Assembly (NCBI GenBank): GCA_018242685.1
Contig: JAFEBM010000053.1
Location: forward strand, 1 to 64,000
Source: Nitrospira sp.
Lineage (GTDB): Bacteria; Nitrospirota; Nitrospiria; Nitrospirales; Nitrospiraceae
Direction: 5' to 3'
Length of the DNA stretch: 64,000 nucleotides
This document shows positions 24,069-33,094 of the stretch, in pieces (position 1 is the stretch's first letter; each line of letters starts with the position of its first letter). The notes below the pieces were generated by a model that saw nothing but the letters and a program-made list of their open reading frames with translations, made no database searches and was not told the DNA's origin. Position numbers and translations under genes: made by a program.

Positions 24069-27000
24069 CGGCAATCTTCCGCACGCGAAGTATTTTCAGC
24101 GTTTTAGGTTCGGTCGCGCGATGCGCTCTCCACCAAGTGGGAGCATGTTCTCGCCGACAGACCATACGAAAGTCACACCCGTCGCAATAACCGTCTGGAA
24201 GAATGAAAAATCGTCCGGCACGGATGCCGTTCACCAAGATTCTGATCGTGTTCTGGATGAGTGTTCCGGTGTCGGATGACCATGACATGGTCTCAAACGT
24301 CGAGCGACTGATTGTTGTTGACCACTGGGGGGCGAGAAACAGGAACTGCACCAGGCTCGGTGTGGGTTGTCCAGGGACGCTGAGGCAACTGTAGAGTGGT
24401 GGTTGTAGCCGATACCCACGGATCGCCGACTGGGTGAGGTTGCGGTCTTCGGGTTTCATGGCCGAGCCGACTTTGAACTTATAATCGAGCACGCGGAGTG
24501 CGCCGGAGGTCCGATTCCGATCGAGCCGATCGATGCGACCTCGGATCTTCAATAATCCCTCGTCGAGGATGCCGGGGACCGTTCCTTCCCCGTCCACTTC
24601 AAAGGCAATCGGCTGGTAGGGATGCTCGGCCTGTTCCGTTTCATCCGCCTTTACCGCCGCGATCACCAGTGTCGCAATCAGTTCTTTTGCCAACTCCCAC
24701 AGCAAATAGTGGCCTGTCCGATGTTGTGACTCCAAGTCTGCCGCCGTCTGTTCCACCGACGCACGGATCGTCTGATCCACCACATTGTCCGCCACTGGTG
24801 CGGTCGGCCACCCGGCTTGCACAAGCTGTTCATAGCAACGACGTAACGTCGCGTGGCAGAGCGTCCCGACCAACGCTGCATCTGGTTCCTGCGAAATCGC
24901 AACTCGGCTCGATTCGAGTCGCAGCACATCAGCGGCAAAATATTGAAAGGGGCAGCGCGCATACCGTTCGAGCGGCGTCGGAGCGAGACCCCGTTCGATA
25001 ATCCGCGCCCAATGAGATTCGATCGTTCCCGTTATCCCATCGAAGAGATTCAGCAGTGAGCCGTCCTCCTCGATTCGATCGAGCGCCGCTGCAGCATAGC
25101 GGAACGTATCTGCGTCACGCCCGAGCGCCTGCACGAGATCGGTCGGATCCTGTCCATCGATGGCCAACCACTGAGTCAGTTCAGCCGGAGACAGGAATAG
25201 TTTGATCGTCGGTCGCTGCAAAACTCGATCCGTCAGACGGCGCGGCACCACATCGATCGATTGTTCATCGTAGCCGAATCGACGGTGGGCTTCTCCAAGA
25301 TAGGGAGAGACGGCCAACATGCGCCCGGATTCATCGGCCCGTTGATAGGACAGGTACAGCCGCTGAGAAGCAGCCTGACAGCACAGATGGAAGAGCAACA
25401 TCTCTTCTCCATACGCTGTCAACTTCTCGTCGATCTTGAATCCGAGCGTGGCGTCGAGCACCAGCCGATGGCTATCCCGCAGAAACGCGTCCTCTCGGAT
25501 ATAACGCGGAAATATTTTTTCGTTCAGACCGAGGACGAACAGGGCTTTGAACGGCACCCCGCGAGCCGCCATGACATCGAGCACCATCACTCCCTGTGGT
25601 GAGCTATCGTGTAGGGGCTTTGTCGTCCGCTCGCAGGTATGCGTCAGCAACTCGACAAATTCGGCCCACGTCATCTCCTCATTGAGCGGCTCCAATTCCA
25701 TGAGGGTCATCCACATTCGATCGATGGCCTCCCATGTCATCGTTTGCCGGGCAAGTTGAACTTCCTCGGCGATCAATGCCGTTGCAGCGGGCCGACGCAG
25801 ACGCCGCTCGACGAGTGTTCGACAAGCCGTAACCATCCGGCCGATCGTGCCTCGCGATGGAAGGGCCGAACAGTCCTGTGTGAGCTGTGAGACCACCTGC
25901 CAAAGCAGACTGGTCACCTCCGGCGCAATGGCCGGAGAACCGACGGGACTCTCCTCACCATCGAGCACCAATGAAGATTGGCTCGCCTGCTCCAACCGCT
26001 TCCACTCCTCGATTCCATGCGTGATGTGCAAGGCTTGCACCAGCAACTTCCACTGTTCGGGCCGGTATGACTCCGACAGTTCGTCATACAAATCGGTGAC
26101 GTAGAGCAGAGACGTCACGACATCGAGGACCGACGCACGATACCAATCGTTCACCGGCAGGGAGGCCAGCTGCAAGACGAGTTTGCAGATCGGTTCCTGA
26201 ATCAACGGCTGCGACGCGGTCGTACAAAAGGGGATGCGATGGCGATCGAAGATCAACTGGAGATACGGGCTGTAGGGATCGAGCGTGCGGGCAGTGACGC
26301 CGATCTCATCGAATCGATAGCCGTGTGTTTCGGCCAGATCGAGGATCGTGCGGCAGGTTGTCGCCAATTCTTCTTCCGCGCCGATCACACTCCTCACGGT
26401 GAGTTGGACGGAAGGGGTGGCCATGATGGACGATTTCTGTTCCGATCGGATCATCGCCTCGTCCGACATCACCAGGGGCTGGATATATCGATCGAAAAAA
26501 CGCCTGGCGAATCCATAGGCCGGGTCATCCTCCAGCGGAAAAAACAGCGTCGTCTCCTTCGCTCGGCTGATGGCTTCAAAGAGAGACAGCTGCACCTGCG
26601 TCAGATCATAGAACCCGTAATACAATACTTCGCTCAACGGCTGGAAGAACGAGGCAGTCGGAACAAAGGGGATGAGCGCCTCAGCCAGGTCGTCTCGCGT
26701 TCCAACTCCGAGCGTCTTACCCGCTTCCTTCACTGCCGCATAAAGTGAAATGAGCGCACCGAGCCACTCCCTGCTGTCCTCCTCGAAATAACCTTCACGG
26801 AGGCCTTGCAGTGCTTGCGCTGGATCGACATCGGCATCCTTCAAGTCACGAATCGTGGCCCAGAGTGCCCCCCACGTTCCAGCGGATTGACCGATTCGTT
26901 GTAACGGAGCCTGGCTGGAAAGTTTGCTGCGAACGATGTGTCGGACCAGTTGTTCAAAGAACAGTTCATCCACAATCCGCGGCAGCGAATGATCGGCAGG

Positions 27001-27231
27001 CACCCCTCCAGCCAGCCGAAGAGCTAACTGATGGAAGGTCAATATGTGTAGGTTCAAGAGTGATAGTCGGTGTTCGACGGCAAACAGGGTACGAATGCGA
27101 TCGGCTAACGGCTTGGAAGGAACGATGATCGCGAGAGGTGCGAGCGGATCGGTCGCCTTGATACGCGTGAGATGATCAACGAGGGCTGATTCAAGAGACG
27201 GATGAAAGCGACCGGTCGCAACCCGCAACAT
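24061..27231 (-). CDS. addB: AddB-like nuclease subunit with [4Fe-4S] cysteines
   Basis: A 1056-residue partner of the AddA-like protein. The N-terminal half is helicase-like (LAIIVPSKPLADRIRTLF, LHILTFHQLALRLAGG) but no Walker A is visible, so it is probably not an active motor. The C-terminal nuclease is RecB-like: IRGRIDRLDRNRTSGALRVL followed by DYKFKVGS. Cysteines for an iron-sulfur staple are placed as in AddB: one before the nuclease (YARCPFQYFAAD) and three after it (YCDGCDFRMVC). The gene overlaps the AddA-like start by 8 bp. Upstream in the same operon are a 51-aa zinc ribbon and a glutaredoxin-like protein. Confidence 0.86.
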   Translation of the reverse strand: MLRVATGRFHPSLESALVDHLTRIKATDPLAPLAIIVPSKPLADRIRTLFAVEHRLSLLNLHILTFHQLALRLAGGVPADHSLPRIVDELFFEQLVRHIVRSKLSSQAPLQRIGQSAGTWGALWATIRDLKDADVDPAQALQGLREGYFEEDSREWLGALISLYAAVKEAGKTLGVGTRDDLAEALIPFVPTASFFQPLSEVLYYGFYDLTQVQLSLFEAISRAKETTLFFPLEDDPAYGFARRFFDRYIQPLVMSDEAMIRSEQKSSIMATPSVQLTVRSVIGAEEELATTCRTILDLAETHGYRFDEIGVTARTLDPYSPYLQLIFDRHRIPFCTTASQPLIQEPICKLVLQLASLPVNDWYRASVLDVVTSLLYVTDLYDELSESYRPEQWKLLVQALHITHGIEEWKRLEQASQSSLVLDGEESPVGSPAIAPEVTSLLWQVVSQLTQDCSALPSRGTIGRMVTACRTLVERRLRRPAATALIAEEVQLARQTMTWEAIDRMWMTLMELEPLNEEMTWAEFVELLTHTCERTTKPLHDSSPQGVMVLDVMAARGVPFKALFVLGLNEKIFPRYIREDAFLRDSHRLVLDATLGFKIDEKLTAYGEEMLLFHLCCQAASQRLYLSYQRADESGRMLAVSPYLGEAHRRFGYDEQSIDVVPRRLTDRVLQRPTIKLFLSPAELTQWLAIDGQDPTDLVQALGRDADTFRYAAAALDRIEEDGSLLNLFDGITGTIESHWARIIERGLAPTPLERYARCPFQYFAADVLRLESSRVAISQEPDAALVGTLCHATLRRCYEQLVQAGWPTAPVADNVVDQTIRASVEQTAADLESQHRTGHYLLWELAKELIATLVIAAVKADETEQAEHPYQPIAFEVDGEGTVPGILDEGLLKIRGRIDRLDRNRTSGALRVLDYKFKVGSAMKPEDRNLTQSAIRGYRLQPPLYSCLSVPGQPTPSLVQFLFLAPQWSTTISRSTFETMSWSSDTGTLIQNTIRILVNGIRAGRFFILPDGYCDGCDFRMVCRREHAPTWWRAHRATEPKTLKILRVRKIADE

Positions 27232-27247
27232 AGCGGGTCATTGTACG

Positions 27248-27403
27248 CTACCCGGTCTCCGGCCCCAAGAGCTCACCATTGCAGTCCACACAGGCCCAAT
27301 CACCGTCGATAAACGACATGGGATCGCCGCAGATTGGACAATCCGGAGGAGGCCCCTTATCGAGAAGTGGAAGATCGGGCAGCTCGATATCGTCCTCGTC
27401 CAT
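27248..27403 (-). CDS. 51-aa zinc-ribbon protein
   Basis: A very short gene. The product starts with an acidic stretch (MDEDDIELPDLPLLDKG) and then has two cysteine pairs, CPICGDPMSF and WACVDCNGEL, a rubredoxin-like or zinc-ribbon layout. AAGGA lies about ten bases before the ATG. It fits exactly between the glutaredoxin-like gene (7 bp upstream) and the AddB-like gene (16 bp downstream), all on one strand, which supports it as real. Function unknown; a nucleic-acid or protein-binding role is inference from the fold. Confidence 0.72.
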   Translation of the reverse strand: MDEDDIELPDLPLLDKGPPPDCPICGDPMSFIDGDWACVDCNGELLGPETG

Positions 27404-27410
27404 GACTTCG

Positions 27411-27677
27411 CTATCCTTCCCGTTGTTTAATTTTCAATTGAATGGCCTTTTCCGCACTCTCTCGACTCGGCACTCCGACAAACGTCAACCGTCCGTCGAT
27501 GATGGTGGCAGGCACAGCACGGACAGAATGCCGATCAGCCAGTTCCTGACCATCTTTCGTCGTAATATCGACTTCCCGATAAGAAAAACTGTATTTAACC
27601 CTTAGCTGCTTCCACAGGCTCTTGGCTGACGGACAGGCTCCACAACTGGGTGACACAAGCAAGGTGATATTCGGCAT
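27411..27677 (-). CDS. Glutaredoxin/thioredoxin-like protein
   Basis: An 88-residue thioredoxin-fold protein with a CxxC active site (LLVSPSCGACPSAKSL) and the cis-Pro in VRAVPATIIDGRLTF. The short length and YREVDITTKDGQELADRHSV resemble glutaredoxin-like NrdH/Grx proteins and thioredoxin-like arsenate or disulfide carriers. It heads the operon of zinc ribbon, AddB-like, AddA-like and zincin genes. The link to DNA repair is only by position; the iron-sulfur cluster of the AddB-like protein offers one possible reason for a thiol carrier. Confidence 0.82.
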   Translation of the reverse strand: MPNITLLVSPSCGACPSAKSLWKQLRVKYSFSYREVDITTKDGQELADRHSVRAVPATIIDGRLTFVGVPSRESAEKAIQLKIKQREG

Positions 27678-27849
27678 CGTCAGACTAGTAAGTAGGTTAA
27701 AGTTGAGATTGTAGGCTAAGGTCAGGATGGAGCGGGAGAAAAAACCCTTAGCCTCAGCCTTCCATGCTCGATCTTAACATCGGCTGAAAAGTCGGCGCAA
27801 GGAGCGCCTTGCTCCGCGATACGCCGATAGATTCGGCAATCGAGAAAGA

Positions 27850-28134
27850 TTATCTCCCTCCCGGCCATCCGTCGGACGAATTTTCCGTGCCATTGATGAT
27901 AGGAGGAGAGCCGGCGTGATTTCCAGCTGGATTTCCCGGCGGGACGACAATGTTACCGGCACTATTCGCATAGTAGGGAGGGTGGGATCGCGGGATGGTG
28001 CTTCCTGGCTTTCCAGTATTCTGAGACAGCGCATTTAGAGTTTCCTTCGGTACGCAACCCATACATGCCATAAGCATCACACAACAGAGGAAACCGTATA
28101 ATCGTCCGCAGCTGCATTTTGACAAGGAGTCCAT
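27850..28134 (-). CDS. Small Pro/Gly/Asn-rich lipoprotein
   Basis: A 94-residue protein with a very strong ribosome-binding site (GGAGGTGATC) before the ATG at 28134. The N-terminus, GRLYGFLCCVMLMACMGCVP, is a lipoprotein-type signal with candidate lipid-anchor Cys residues. The mature part is low-complexity, rich in Pro, Gly, Asn and Ser (PPGNPAGNHAGSPPIINGTE). No domain recognised. It is the last of three tiny genes in a row. Confidence 0.62.
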   Translation of the reverse strand: MDSLSKCSCGRLYGFLCCVMLMACMGCVPKETLNALSQNTGKPGSTIPRSHPPYYANSAGNIVVPPGNPAGNHAGSPPIINGTENSSDGWPGGR

Positions 28135-28162
28135 AAGATCACCTCCAACTGCTTCATCACGA

Positions 28163-28285
28163 TTACATCTTCCCGACCAGGTCGAGCCCTGGTTTGAACG
28201 TCCTTTCACCGAGCTTCCATCCAGAGGGGCCGACTTCGATTCCTCTATTATCTTTCTTGGCATCAGAAATGATGAGCATTGCCAT
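28163..28285 (-). CDS. 40-aa hypothetical protein
   Basis: A short frame on the minus strand. It reads MAMLIISDAKKDNRGIEVGP, then SGWKLGERTFKPGLDLVGKM. The pattern is of a soluble, basic protein; no family recognised. Support is positional: it starts 10 bp after the stop of the lipoprotein gene upstream and ends 28 bp before the next gene's start. An AAGAG about seven bases before the ATG could be the ribosome-binding site. It may be a chance frame. Confidence 0.4.
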   Translation of the reverse strand: MAMLIISDAKKDNRGIEVGPSGWKLGERTFKPGLDLVGKM

Positions 28286-28295
28286 CTCTCAACTC

Positions 28296-28442
28296 TTAGG
28301 TTTTCGGCGGTTCGGTCTGTTCAGATGGAACGGTCGGATGCCGCTCCTCTTCTGTTTGTGCCTCCGGATCAACGGCCATCTTGGGATCGATTACAGGCGG
28401 CGCGCATACGGTTAGTAGTACAATGAAAAGCCATCGCCTCAT
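28296..28442 (-). CDS. 48-aa lipoprotein-like protein
   Basis: It starts MRRWLFIVLLTVCAPPVIDP, an N-terminal signal with a possible lipobox (LTVC), followed by an acidic, Pro/Glu/Thr-rich tail (AQTEEERHPTVPSEQTEPPK). The start could be 27 bases further upstream (MPVVRYRKAM). Small lipoproteins of this kind are common in Nitrospira-like genomes, but no family is recognised. First of three tiny genes on the minus strand, diverging from the EEP-family gene. Confidence 0.5.
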   Translation of the reverse strand: MRRWLFIVLLTVCAPPVIDPKMAVDPEAQTEEERHPTVPSEQTEPPKT

Positions 28443-28516
28443 GGCCTTACGATATCGGACGACCGGCATCTCTGCTACTCGGAGATACCCCGGATGTATG
28501 AATTTGTAAGTTCTCC

Positions 28517-29536
28517 ATGAAATGCCCACCGACTAGAGACTATGAACGTTCTACTTTTCCTGAGATCCGATCGATGCTCATGCTCTTGTTGGTCGTTTCT
28601 TTTCTGCTGACCTGCCTGACGAATGAGCCGGCAGCCACCGCGGCTCAGAACCAGCCCTCCCGGCTCCGGGTCTTAACGTACAACCTCCTGCACGACGGGC
28701 CATCCTCGGGATTCTTCGAGAACGGCACCCACCTCGAAGAGCGGCTCGACATGACCATTCAAGAACTGCGGCGCTTACAGCCGGATGTCATCGCCCTTCA
28801 AGAAGCATCGGACAGCCGGAGGCATGGCAACGTACCGCAACGGATCGCCGATGCGCTCGGGTATCACATAGTGTTCGTCCCTGCGACCGAACGTATCTTC
28901 GGCATCAGCCTCTTAGATCGGCTGATCATCTCGATCCTTGGATTCAAAGAGGGGCCGGCGATTTTGAGCCGATATCCAATCGTTGCTTTGGAAGTTTATG
29001 ACCTGCCCCGTTGTCGATATCGGTTCGATCCTCGCATTCTACTTCGTGCCGAGATGGACATACCCGAGGGGTCGGTCCAAGTCTTTTCGGCCCATACCTC
29101 GAAAGGCGACGAATGCCAACTACAGAAAGTCGGGGAACTGTTTCAAGCGCATCGAGGAACAGGGCAAGCAATCCTGATGGGCGACTTGAATACCGGCGAG
29201 CAATTTTCGGTCCTCACCGGATGGCAGAAAGAACCGGGATTCATCGATGTCTTCCGGCTCGCCAACCCAGGAGTACCCGGAGAGACCGTCTGGCAGAACA
29301 TCCATGTCGAACGGTCCACCGCCGATCGTCGCGTGGATTTTATTTTCTTGCTGGATGGGAGAAACGGCAAAGTGCCGATCGTGCGTTCAAGCCGCCTGGC
29401 ATTTGACCATCCCGGCCACCTCCCGAACGGCGCTGCGCTATGGCCATCGGATCATCGTGGTGTGTTAGCAGATATTGAGTTGGCTCCTGTCGATAGGCTA
29501 CGGATGAGCCGGCTATCCGACACGAGCACTCGTTAA
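28517..29536 (+). CDS. Exported endonuclease/exonuclease/phosphatase-family protein
   Basis: A 339-residue protein with an N-terminal signal segment (MLMLLLVVSFLLTCLTNEP). The EEP fold motifs are in order: RVLTYNLLHD (Asn), DVIALQEASD (metal-binding Glu), VFSAHTSKGD (His), ILMGDLNTGEQ (Asp-x-Asn), RVDFIFLL, and the final SDHRGVLAD with the catalytic Asp-His. Family members hydrolyse phosphodiesters in DNA, sphingomyelin or inositol phosphates. Export points to an extracellular nuclease or phospholipase-type role; the substrate is not determinable. The Met at residue 20 is an alternative start. Confidence 0.85.
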   Translation: MKCPPTRDYERSTFPEIRSMLMLLLVVSFLLTCLTNEPAATAAQNQPSRLRVLTYNLLHDGPSSGFFENGTHLEERLDMTIQELRRLQPDVIALQEASDSRRHGNVPQRIADALGYHIVFVPATERIFGISLLDRLIISILGFKEGPAILSRYPIVALEVYDLPRCRYRFDPRILLRAEMDIPEGSVQVFSAHTSKGDECQLQKVGELFQAHRGTGQAILMGDLNTGEQFSVLTGWQKEPGFIDVFRLANPGVPGETVWQNIHVERSTADRRVDFIFLLDGRNGKVPIVRSSRLAFDHPGHLPNGAALWPSDHRGVLADIELAPVDRLRMSRLSDTSTR

Positions 29537-29610
29537 AGAGCCGGCGCAAGACGCACGATTCAACATCCGCCACCTACCCTTTCCCCTTCTCTGTTCCATT
29601 CCTGTTCAGA

Positions 29611-29630
29611 AACCGGGGAGTTCCCCGGAG
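29611..29630. terminator. Hairpin between convergent genes, probable terminator
   Basis: CCGGGG-agtt-CCCCGG at 29613-29628 is a perfect 6-bp GC stem with a 4-nt loop. On the minus strand it follows the multicopper oxidase stop and is followed by TTTCTG; the U tract is weak. Confidence 0.45.
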
Positions 29631-29634
29631 GGGA

Positions 29635-31446
29635 TTACGGCTGGACGCGGATGATGTTCATCATGCCCAAATCCTCGTGGACCAGGATGTGGCAATGAAA
29701 TACGAAATCACCGACGTCCTGCTCACGAAAGTCGACCCGAAGTGTGACACTGGGAAACGGAGTCTGCGGATCTCCATTCCAGTGTGGCACGTCGATCGTG
29801 TCAAGGAATTGCCCGGTGATCCCCGGCGCCTGCTGGTTGCCGTTGCTTTCAAAGTTGTTCTGCGCTTCCACTAGGAAGTGAACTTGGTGCAAGTGAAATT
29901 CGTGGTTCTCCTTCGTACGATTTTCTACCGTCCACTCTTCGACGGTTCCCTGGGTCGCGGTAATGGCGGGGCCGGCGTTCGGATCGAACACCTTTTCCGG
30001 TTGCCCTTCCACATTCATAAAGAACTGGGTCGGCCGGTTCTCTCTGAAAAACACCCGCCGCTGTGCGACGACGGGCGCAGCGGTCAAGCCGGCAAACCGA
30101 TTCAGGTTAGAGGCAGACGCCACGGAGAGGCCGACGCGGTCATCCGCTGCAAGTGCGGCGTTCCCACCAGCGCCCAACTGAATGTTGAAGAGGGGCCGAT
30201 TGGGGGCACTGTCGCCATCGATTCCCGTGTTGGTATTCTGGGTCACCAATTGCGCCACCTGCACAGTGGGCGGGGGGGCATTCACGATAAATTCTACCCG
30301 GGACGCAGTCGGCAGTCGGAAGTGCGTCACAGGAATGACGCTCCCAGGCTGAGCGCCGTCCTGGGAGTTGACCGGCACCCCGTCAATGGCCACGACCTGG
30401 ATGGGCTGCGGGGCGCCGTCGAACAGCACGTGCAGATCGAGAATACTGTCTGCGGTGGAGTTTGATATACGCCAGAACTGTCTCTCCCCCGCTTCCATCT
30501 GAAGAATGGCGGGGGTATAGGTGGTGCGACCGGTTGTCGTGTCAATCGTGGCGTTTGTAGAAATATGGTTGATCGTGAGATCCTTGAATGGGATGCCCAA
30601 AGGGTCTACCCCTGTGCCTTGTCGTATATTTTGGCGCTTCTGCTGATCCCGTATCATGAGGATGCGCTGAGGCAGATTCGCCACCGCCGGGTTGATGCTT
30701 TCAATTCCGTCAACGACCAAGGCTCCGGAGGCGCCGCCCAGAACTACTTGATCAGATAGCCCATGTACATGGGGATGATACCAGTACAGTCCCGGCGGCT
30801 CGTCGGCAGGAATAGTGAGCGTATATTGGAACGTCTGGCTGGAATTGATAAGGGTCTTGATCACCTCATCGGAGTGACACGTGGGGGACATGTTGGTGCC
30901 ATGGTAATGAATGTTCAATGATGACCCTGTCATTTGAACGGTGCCGGGGGGGCAGTTTGGAGGATTGATCGTCATGTGCTGCACTTGTGCCGGCGTATTG
31001 TTGGTCACGGTAATGATTAAATGGTCCCCCGGCTTCACATGCAATGTCGGGTTTTGTAGACCGTTCGGAGTCATAAAGCAAAACAATGTTCGGTTCCCGT
31101 CAGTTCTGGTTTGATAGGAAAATTGGACAACCAATACGCCATTTTGACTAAAGAGCGCCGGTGGCTGCTGTACGACAGATCCAGGGGCGAATCGAGGACA
31201 AGGATTCGCCACTGCTGTGACGGGAACCACTGGCACCACGGGAGGAGGTGAGGGGGGAGGGGTTGTAGGAGGAGGAGTTGAAGGAGGAGGGGTTGAAGGG
31301 GGAGGGGTTGAGGGGGGAGGGGTTGAGGGAGGAAGCCCGCCGGTTGGCGCGGTCCCCTGATCACAGGCCCAAATCGGTACCATCGCAAAGGCCGCGACGG
31401 CAACCACCCTCTTCCAGTTCATCATTGATCGCATGCTTTCAATCAC
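29635..31446 (-). CDS. Lipoprotein multicopper oxidase
   Basis: A three-cupredoxin-domain copper oxidase of about 600 residues. All four copper motifs are present: LNIHYHGTN and YWYHPHVHG in the N-terminal half, and HEFHLHQVHF and FHCHILVHEDLGMM at the C-terminus, including the type 1 copper Cys and a Met ligand. Substrates in the family range from Cu(I), Mn(II) and Fe(II) to phenols. A signal with lipobox (MVPIWACDQG) anchors it to a membrane, and a Pro/Thr-rich linker of repeated PPSTP units (residues about 40-75) separates the anchor from the enzyme. GTG 31446 sits four bases after AGGAGG; an ATG at 31434 is an alternative. Confidence 0.9.
   Translation of the reverse strand: MIESMRSMMNWKRVVAVAAFAMVPIWACDQGTAPTGGLPPSTPPPSTPPPSTPPPSTPPPTTPPPSPPPVVPVVPVTAVANPCPRFAPGSVVQQPPALFSQNGVLVVQFSYQTRTDGNRTLFCFMTPNGLQNPTLHVKPGDHLIITVTNNTPAQVQHMTINPPNCPPGTVQMTGSSLNIHYHGTNMSPTCHSDEVIKTLINSSQTFQYTLTIPADEPPGLYWYHPHVHGLSDQVVLGGASGALVVDGIESINPAVANLPQRILMIRDQQKRQNIRQGTGVDPLGIPFKDLTINHISTNATIDTTTGRTTYTPAILQMEAGERQFWRISNSTADSILDLHVLFDGAPQPIQVVAIDGVPVNSQDGAQPGSVIPVTHFRLPTASRVEFIVNAPPPTVQVAQLVTQNTNTGIDGDSAPNRPLFNIQLGAGGNAALAADDRVGLSVASASNLNRFAGLTAAPVVAQRRVFFRENRPTQFFMNVEGQPEKVFDPNAGPAITATQGTVEEWTVENRTKENHEFHLHQVHFLVEAQNNFESNGNQQAPGITGQFLDTIDVPHWNGDPQTPFPSVTLRVDFREQDVGDFVFHCHILVHEDLGMMNIIRVQP
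31249..31333 (-). repeat. 15-bp tandem repeat encoding the PPSTP linker
   Basis: Near-identical 15-bp units (on the plus strand of the form GGAGGGGTTGA(A/G)GG) run in tandem inside the oxidase gene and encode PPSTPPPSTPPPSTP-type sequence. Unit number can change by replication slippage, so linker length is likely variable among strains. Confidence 0.75.
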
Positions 31447-32099
31447 GGAACCTCCTACTGAGTTATTCAAAAACTGAATCAGTAATCCTTGCTTGAAACG
31501 CGAGTTCAGTTCGCAATGCGCAAATCAAGCCTCGTCCTAACCAGCCGAGCATTATCGCCGCGGTTCTCCAATTTCCATGAACAGGCAAAAAACAAAAGGG
31601 CTCAAGGCCGTGACGGTTGCTTTGGACTCTGGAGGAAGCCCTCCTGGCCGCACGTTCAAATCGATTCTCGAAATCCGAACAACTTGAAGTTGAGGGTCTC
31701 TGTTTTATCAAACCGCAATCTTGTGTGAACAACGCCGCCCACGGAAAAACGTTTTCAGTGCCTCTTCCGAATCGTCAACTCCAATGTCTGGAATGATCTG
31801 CGACTTGCTCGAAAACCGCATGTACTTCGATCAGGACAGGCCGCACCCTCATCAGAAGTTTCACGTAAGCCGCAAAACAGTAACAATGTGGGTGTAGTTT
31901 GCCAACCCCTCGTCGGTAGGGTGTGGCGGATTTTCGATCAGCTGTTTTTCGCTCGGCCGTCGCCAGAGCACCTATCCTGGATGACGGTCTAGCAACGGCG
32001 CTGACGAGTTGATAGCGGCTCCATGTTTCTCTCGCATCTTCTCCGCCAATCACGTTGTCCATGGCCGCCGCGCCGCCTTGTCGGGCGACGCGGCGCAAT
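31447..32099. other. Intergenic region without a supported gene
   Basis: This 650-bp region lies between the start of the oxidase gene and the end of the pirin gene, both on the minus strand. A 114-residue minus-strand frame (31775-32119) overlaps the pirin 3' end but shows no domain, signal or ribosome-binding site. The oxidase promoter must lie in the left part; no clear consensus was found. Confidence 0.45.
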
Positions 32100-32966
32100 T
32101 CAGCGAGCGACCTGTCCAAAACGGCCGCTGTTAAAGTCGTCGATGGCTTGGCGGATTTCCGCGTCGCTGTTCATGACGAATGGACCGTGGCCGACAACCG
32201 GCTCTTTGATCGGTTCACCCGTCAGCACCAGCAAGATGCTGTCGCTATCGGCATGAACTCTGACCTGCGAGCCATCGCGCTCGAAGCGGATGACCTCTGC
32301 CTCCCCTGCCTGTTCACTGCCATTGACCCTCACATGACCGGACAGCACCGCAATCATCGCAGTATGGCCTTCCGGCAGTTTCAGGGTGATATCGGCATCT
32401 CGGTTGAGCCGCACATCCCAGACATCCACAGGACTAAATGTACGTGCTGGACCGCTCGTGCCTGCGAAGTTGCCCGCGATGACGCGCACTCGGCCGACGC
32501 CCTGGCCCAGATCGACAACCGGAATGTCGGCGTCGGTAATCGACTGATACCCGGGAGGCGCCATTTTGTCCTTTGCCGGCAAGTTCACCCACAACTGGAC
32601 CATCCGGAATGGGCCACCGGTCTTGGTGAAGGCCTGGGAATGAAACTCCTCGTGAATAATGCCGCCTGCGGCCGTCATCCACTGCACGTCGCCAGGGCCG
32701 ATCGTGCCGCCTGCACCAGTCGAGTCACGATGTGACACCTCACCGTCGTACACGATGGTGACGGTCTCAAAACCGCGATGGGGATGCTGCCCGACACCGC
32801 GCGGCTTGTCTGCCGGCTCAAAGTCGTGGGGTCCGGCATAATCAAAGAGTAGGAACGGGCTGATAGACTGCGCATCGCCCCCATAGGAGAAGAGTGAGCG
32901 GACGGGAAAGCCGTCACCGACCCAGTGGCGGCCATTGGTGCGCATGACCTGTGCGATCTTCTTCAT
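32100..32966 (-). CDS. Pirin-family protein
   Basis: A 288-residue bicupin. The N-terminal cupin carries the iron-binding set: VGQHPHRGFETVTIVYDGEV with two His, and IHEEFHS with His and Glu, after PGDVQWMTAAGGI. VHADSDSILLVLTGEPIKEP and VVGHGPFVMNS are family-typical C-terminal motifs. Bacterial pirins such as YhhW can act as quercetin 2,3-dioxygenases or as regulators binding metabolic enzymes. The ATG at 32966 has GGAGGT nine bases upstream. It diverges from an HxlR regulator 128 bp away, an arrangement in which the regulator commonly controls the pirin gene. Confidence 0.92.
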   Translation of the reverse strand: MKKIAQVMRTNGRHWVGDGFPVRSLFSYGGDAQSISPFLLFDYAGPHDFEPADKPRGVGQHPHRGFETVTIVYDGEVSHRDSTGAGGTIGPGDVQWMTAAGGIIHEEFHSQAFTKTGGPFRMVQLWVNLPAKDKMAPPGYQSITDADIPVVDLGQGVGRVRVIAGNFAGTSGPARTFSPVDVWDVRLNRDADITLKLPEGHTAMIAVLSGHVRVNGSEQAGEAEVIRFERDGSQVRVHADSDSILLVLTGEPIKEPVVGHGPFVMNSDAEIRQAIDDFNSGRFGQVAR

Positions 32967-33094
32967 TTTTATACCTCCAATTTTATACACACAGAAATGA
33001 AGATGCGCGCCGCGAGAGAATTCTCCGACGCGCCTGTGTAAAATACTAAGCACGGTACACGCACTTCTCAAGTACGGTCTCCGAGGATACTGCT

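Noticed and set aside
27713..27754. Inverted repeat AGGCTAAGG ... CCTTAGCCT as terminator
   Set aside because: The 24-nt loop and absence of a T run after either arm make termination unlikely; it may be an intergenic repeat but one copy proves nothing.
31775..32119. 114-codon minus-strand frame behind the pirin gene
   Set aside because: Overlaps the pirin 3' end, has no ribosome-binding site and reads as compositionally random.
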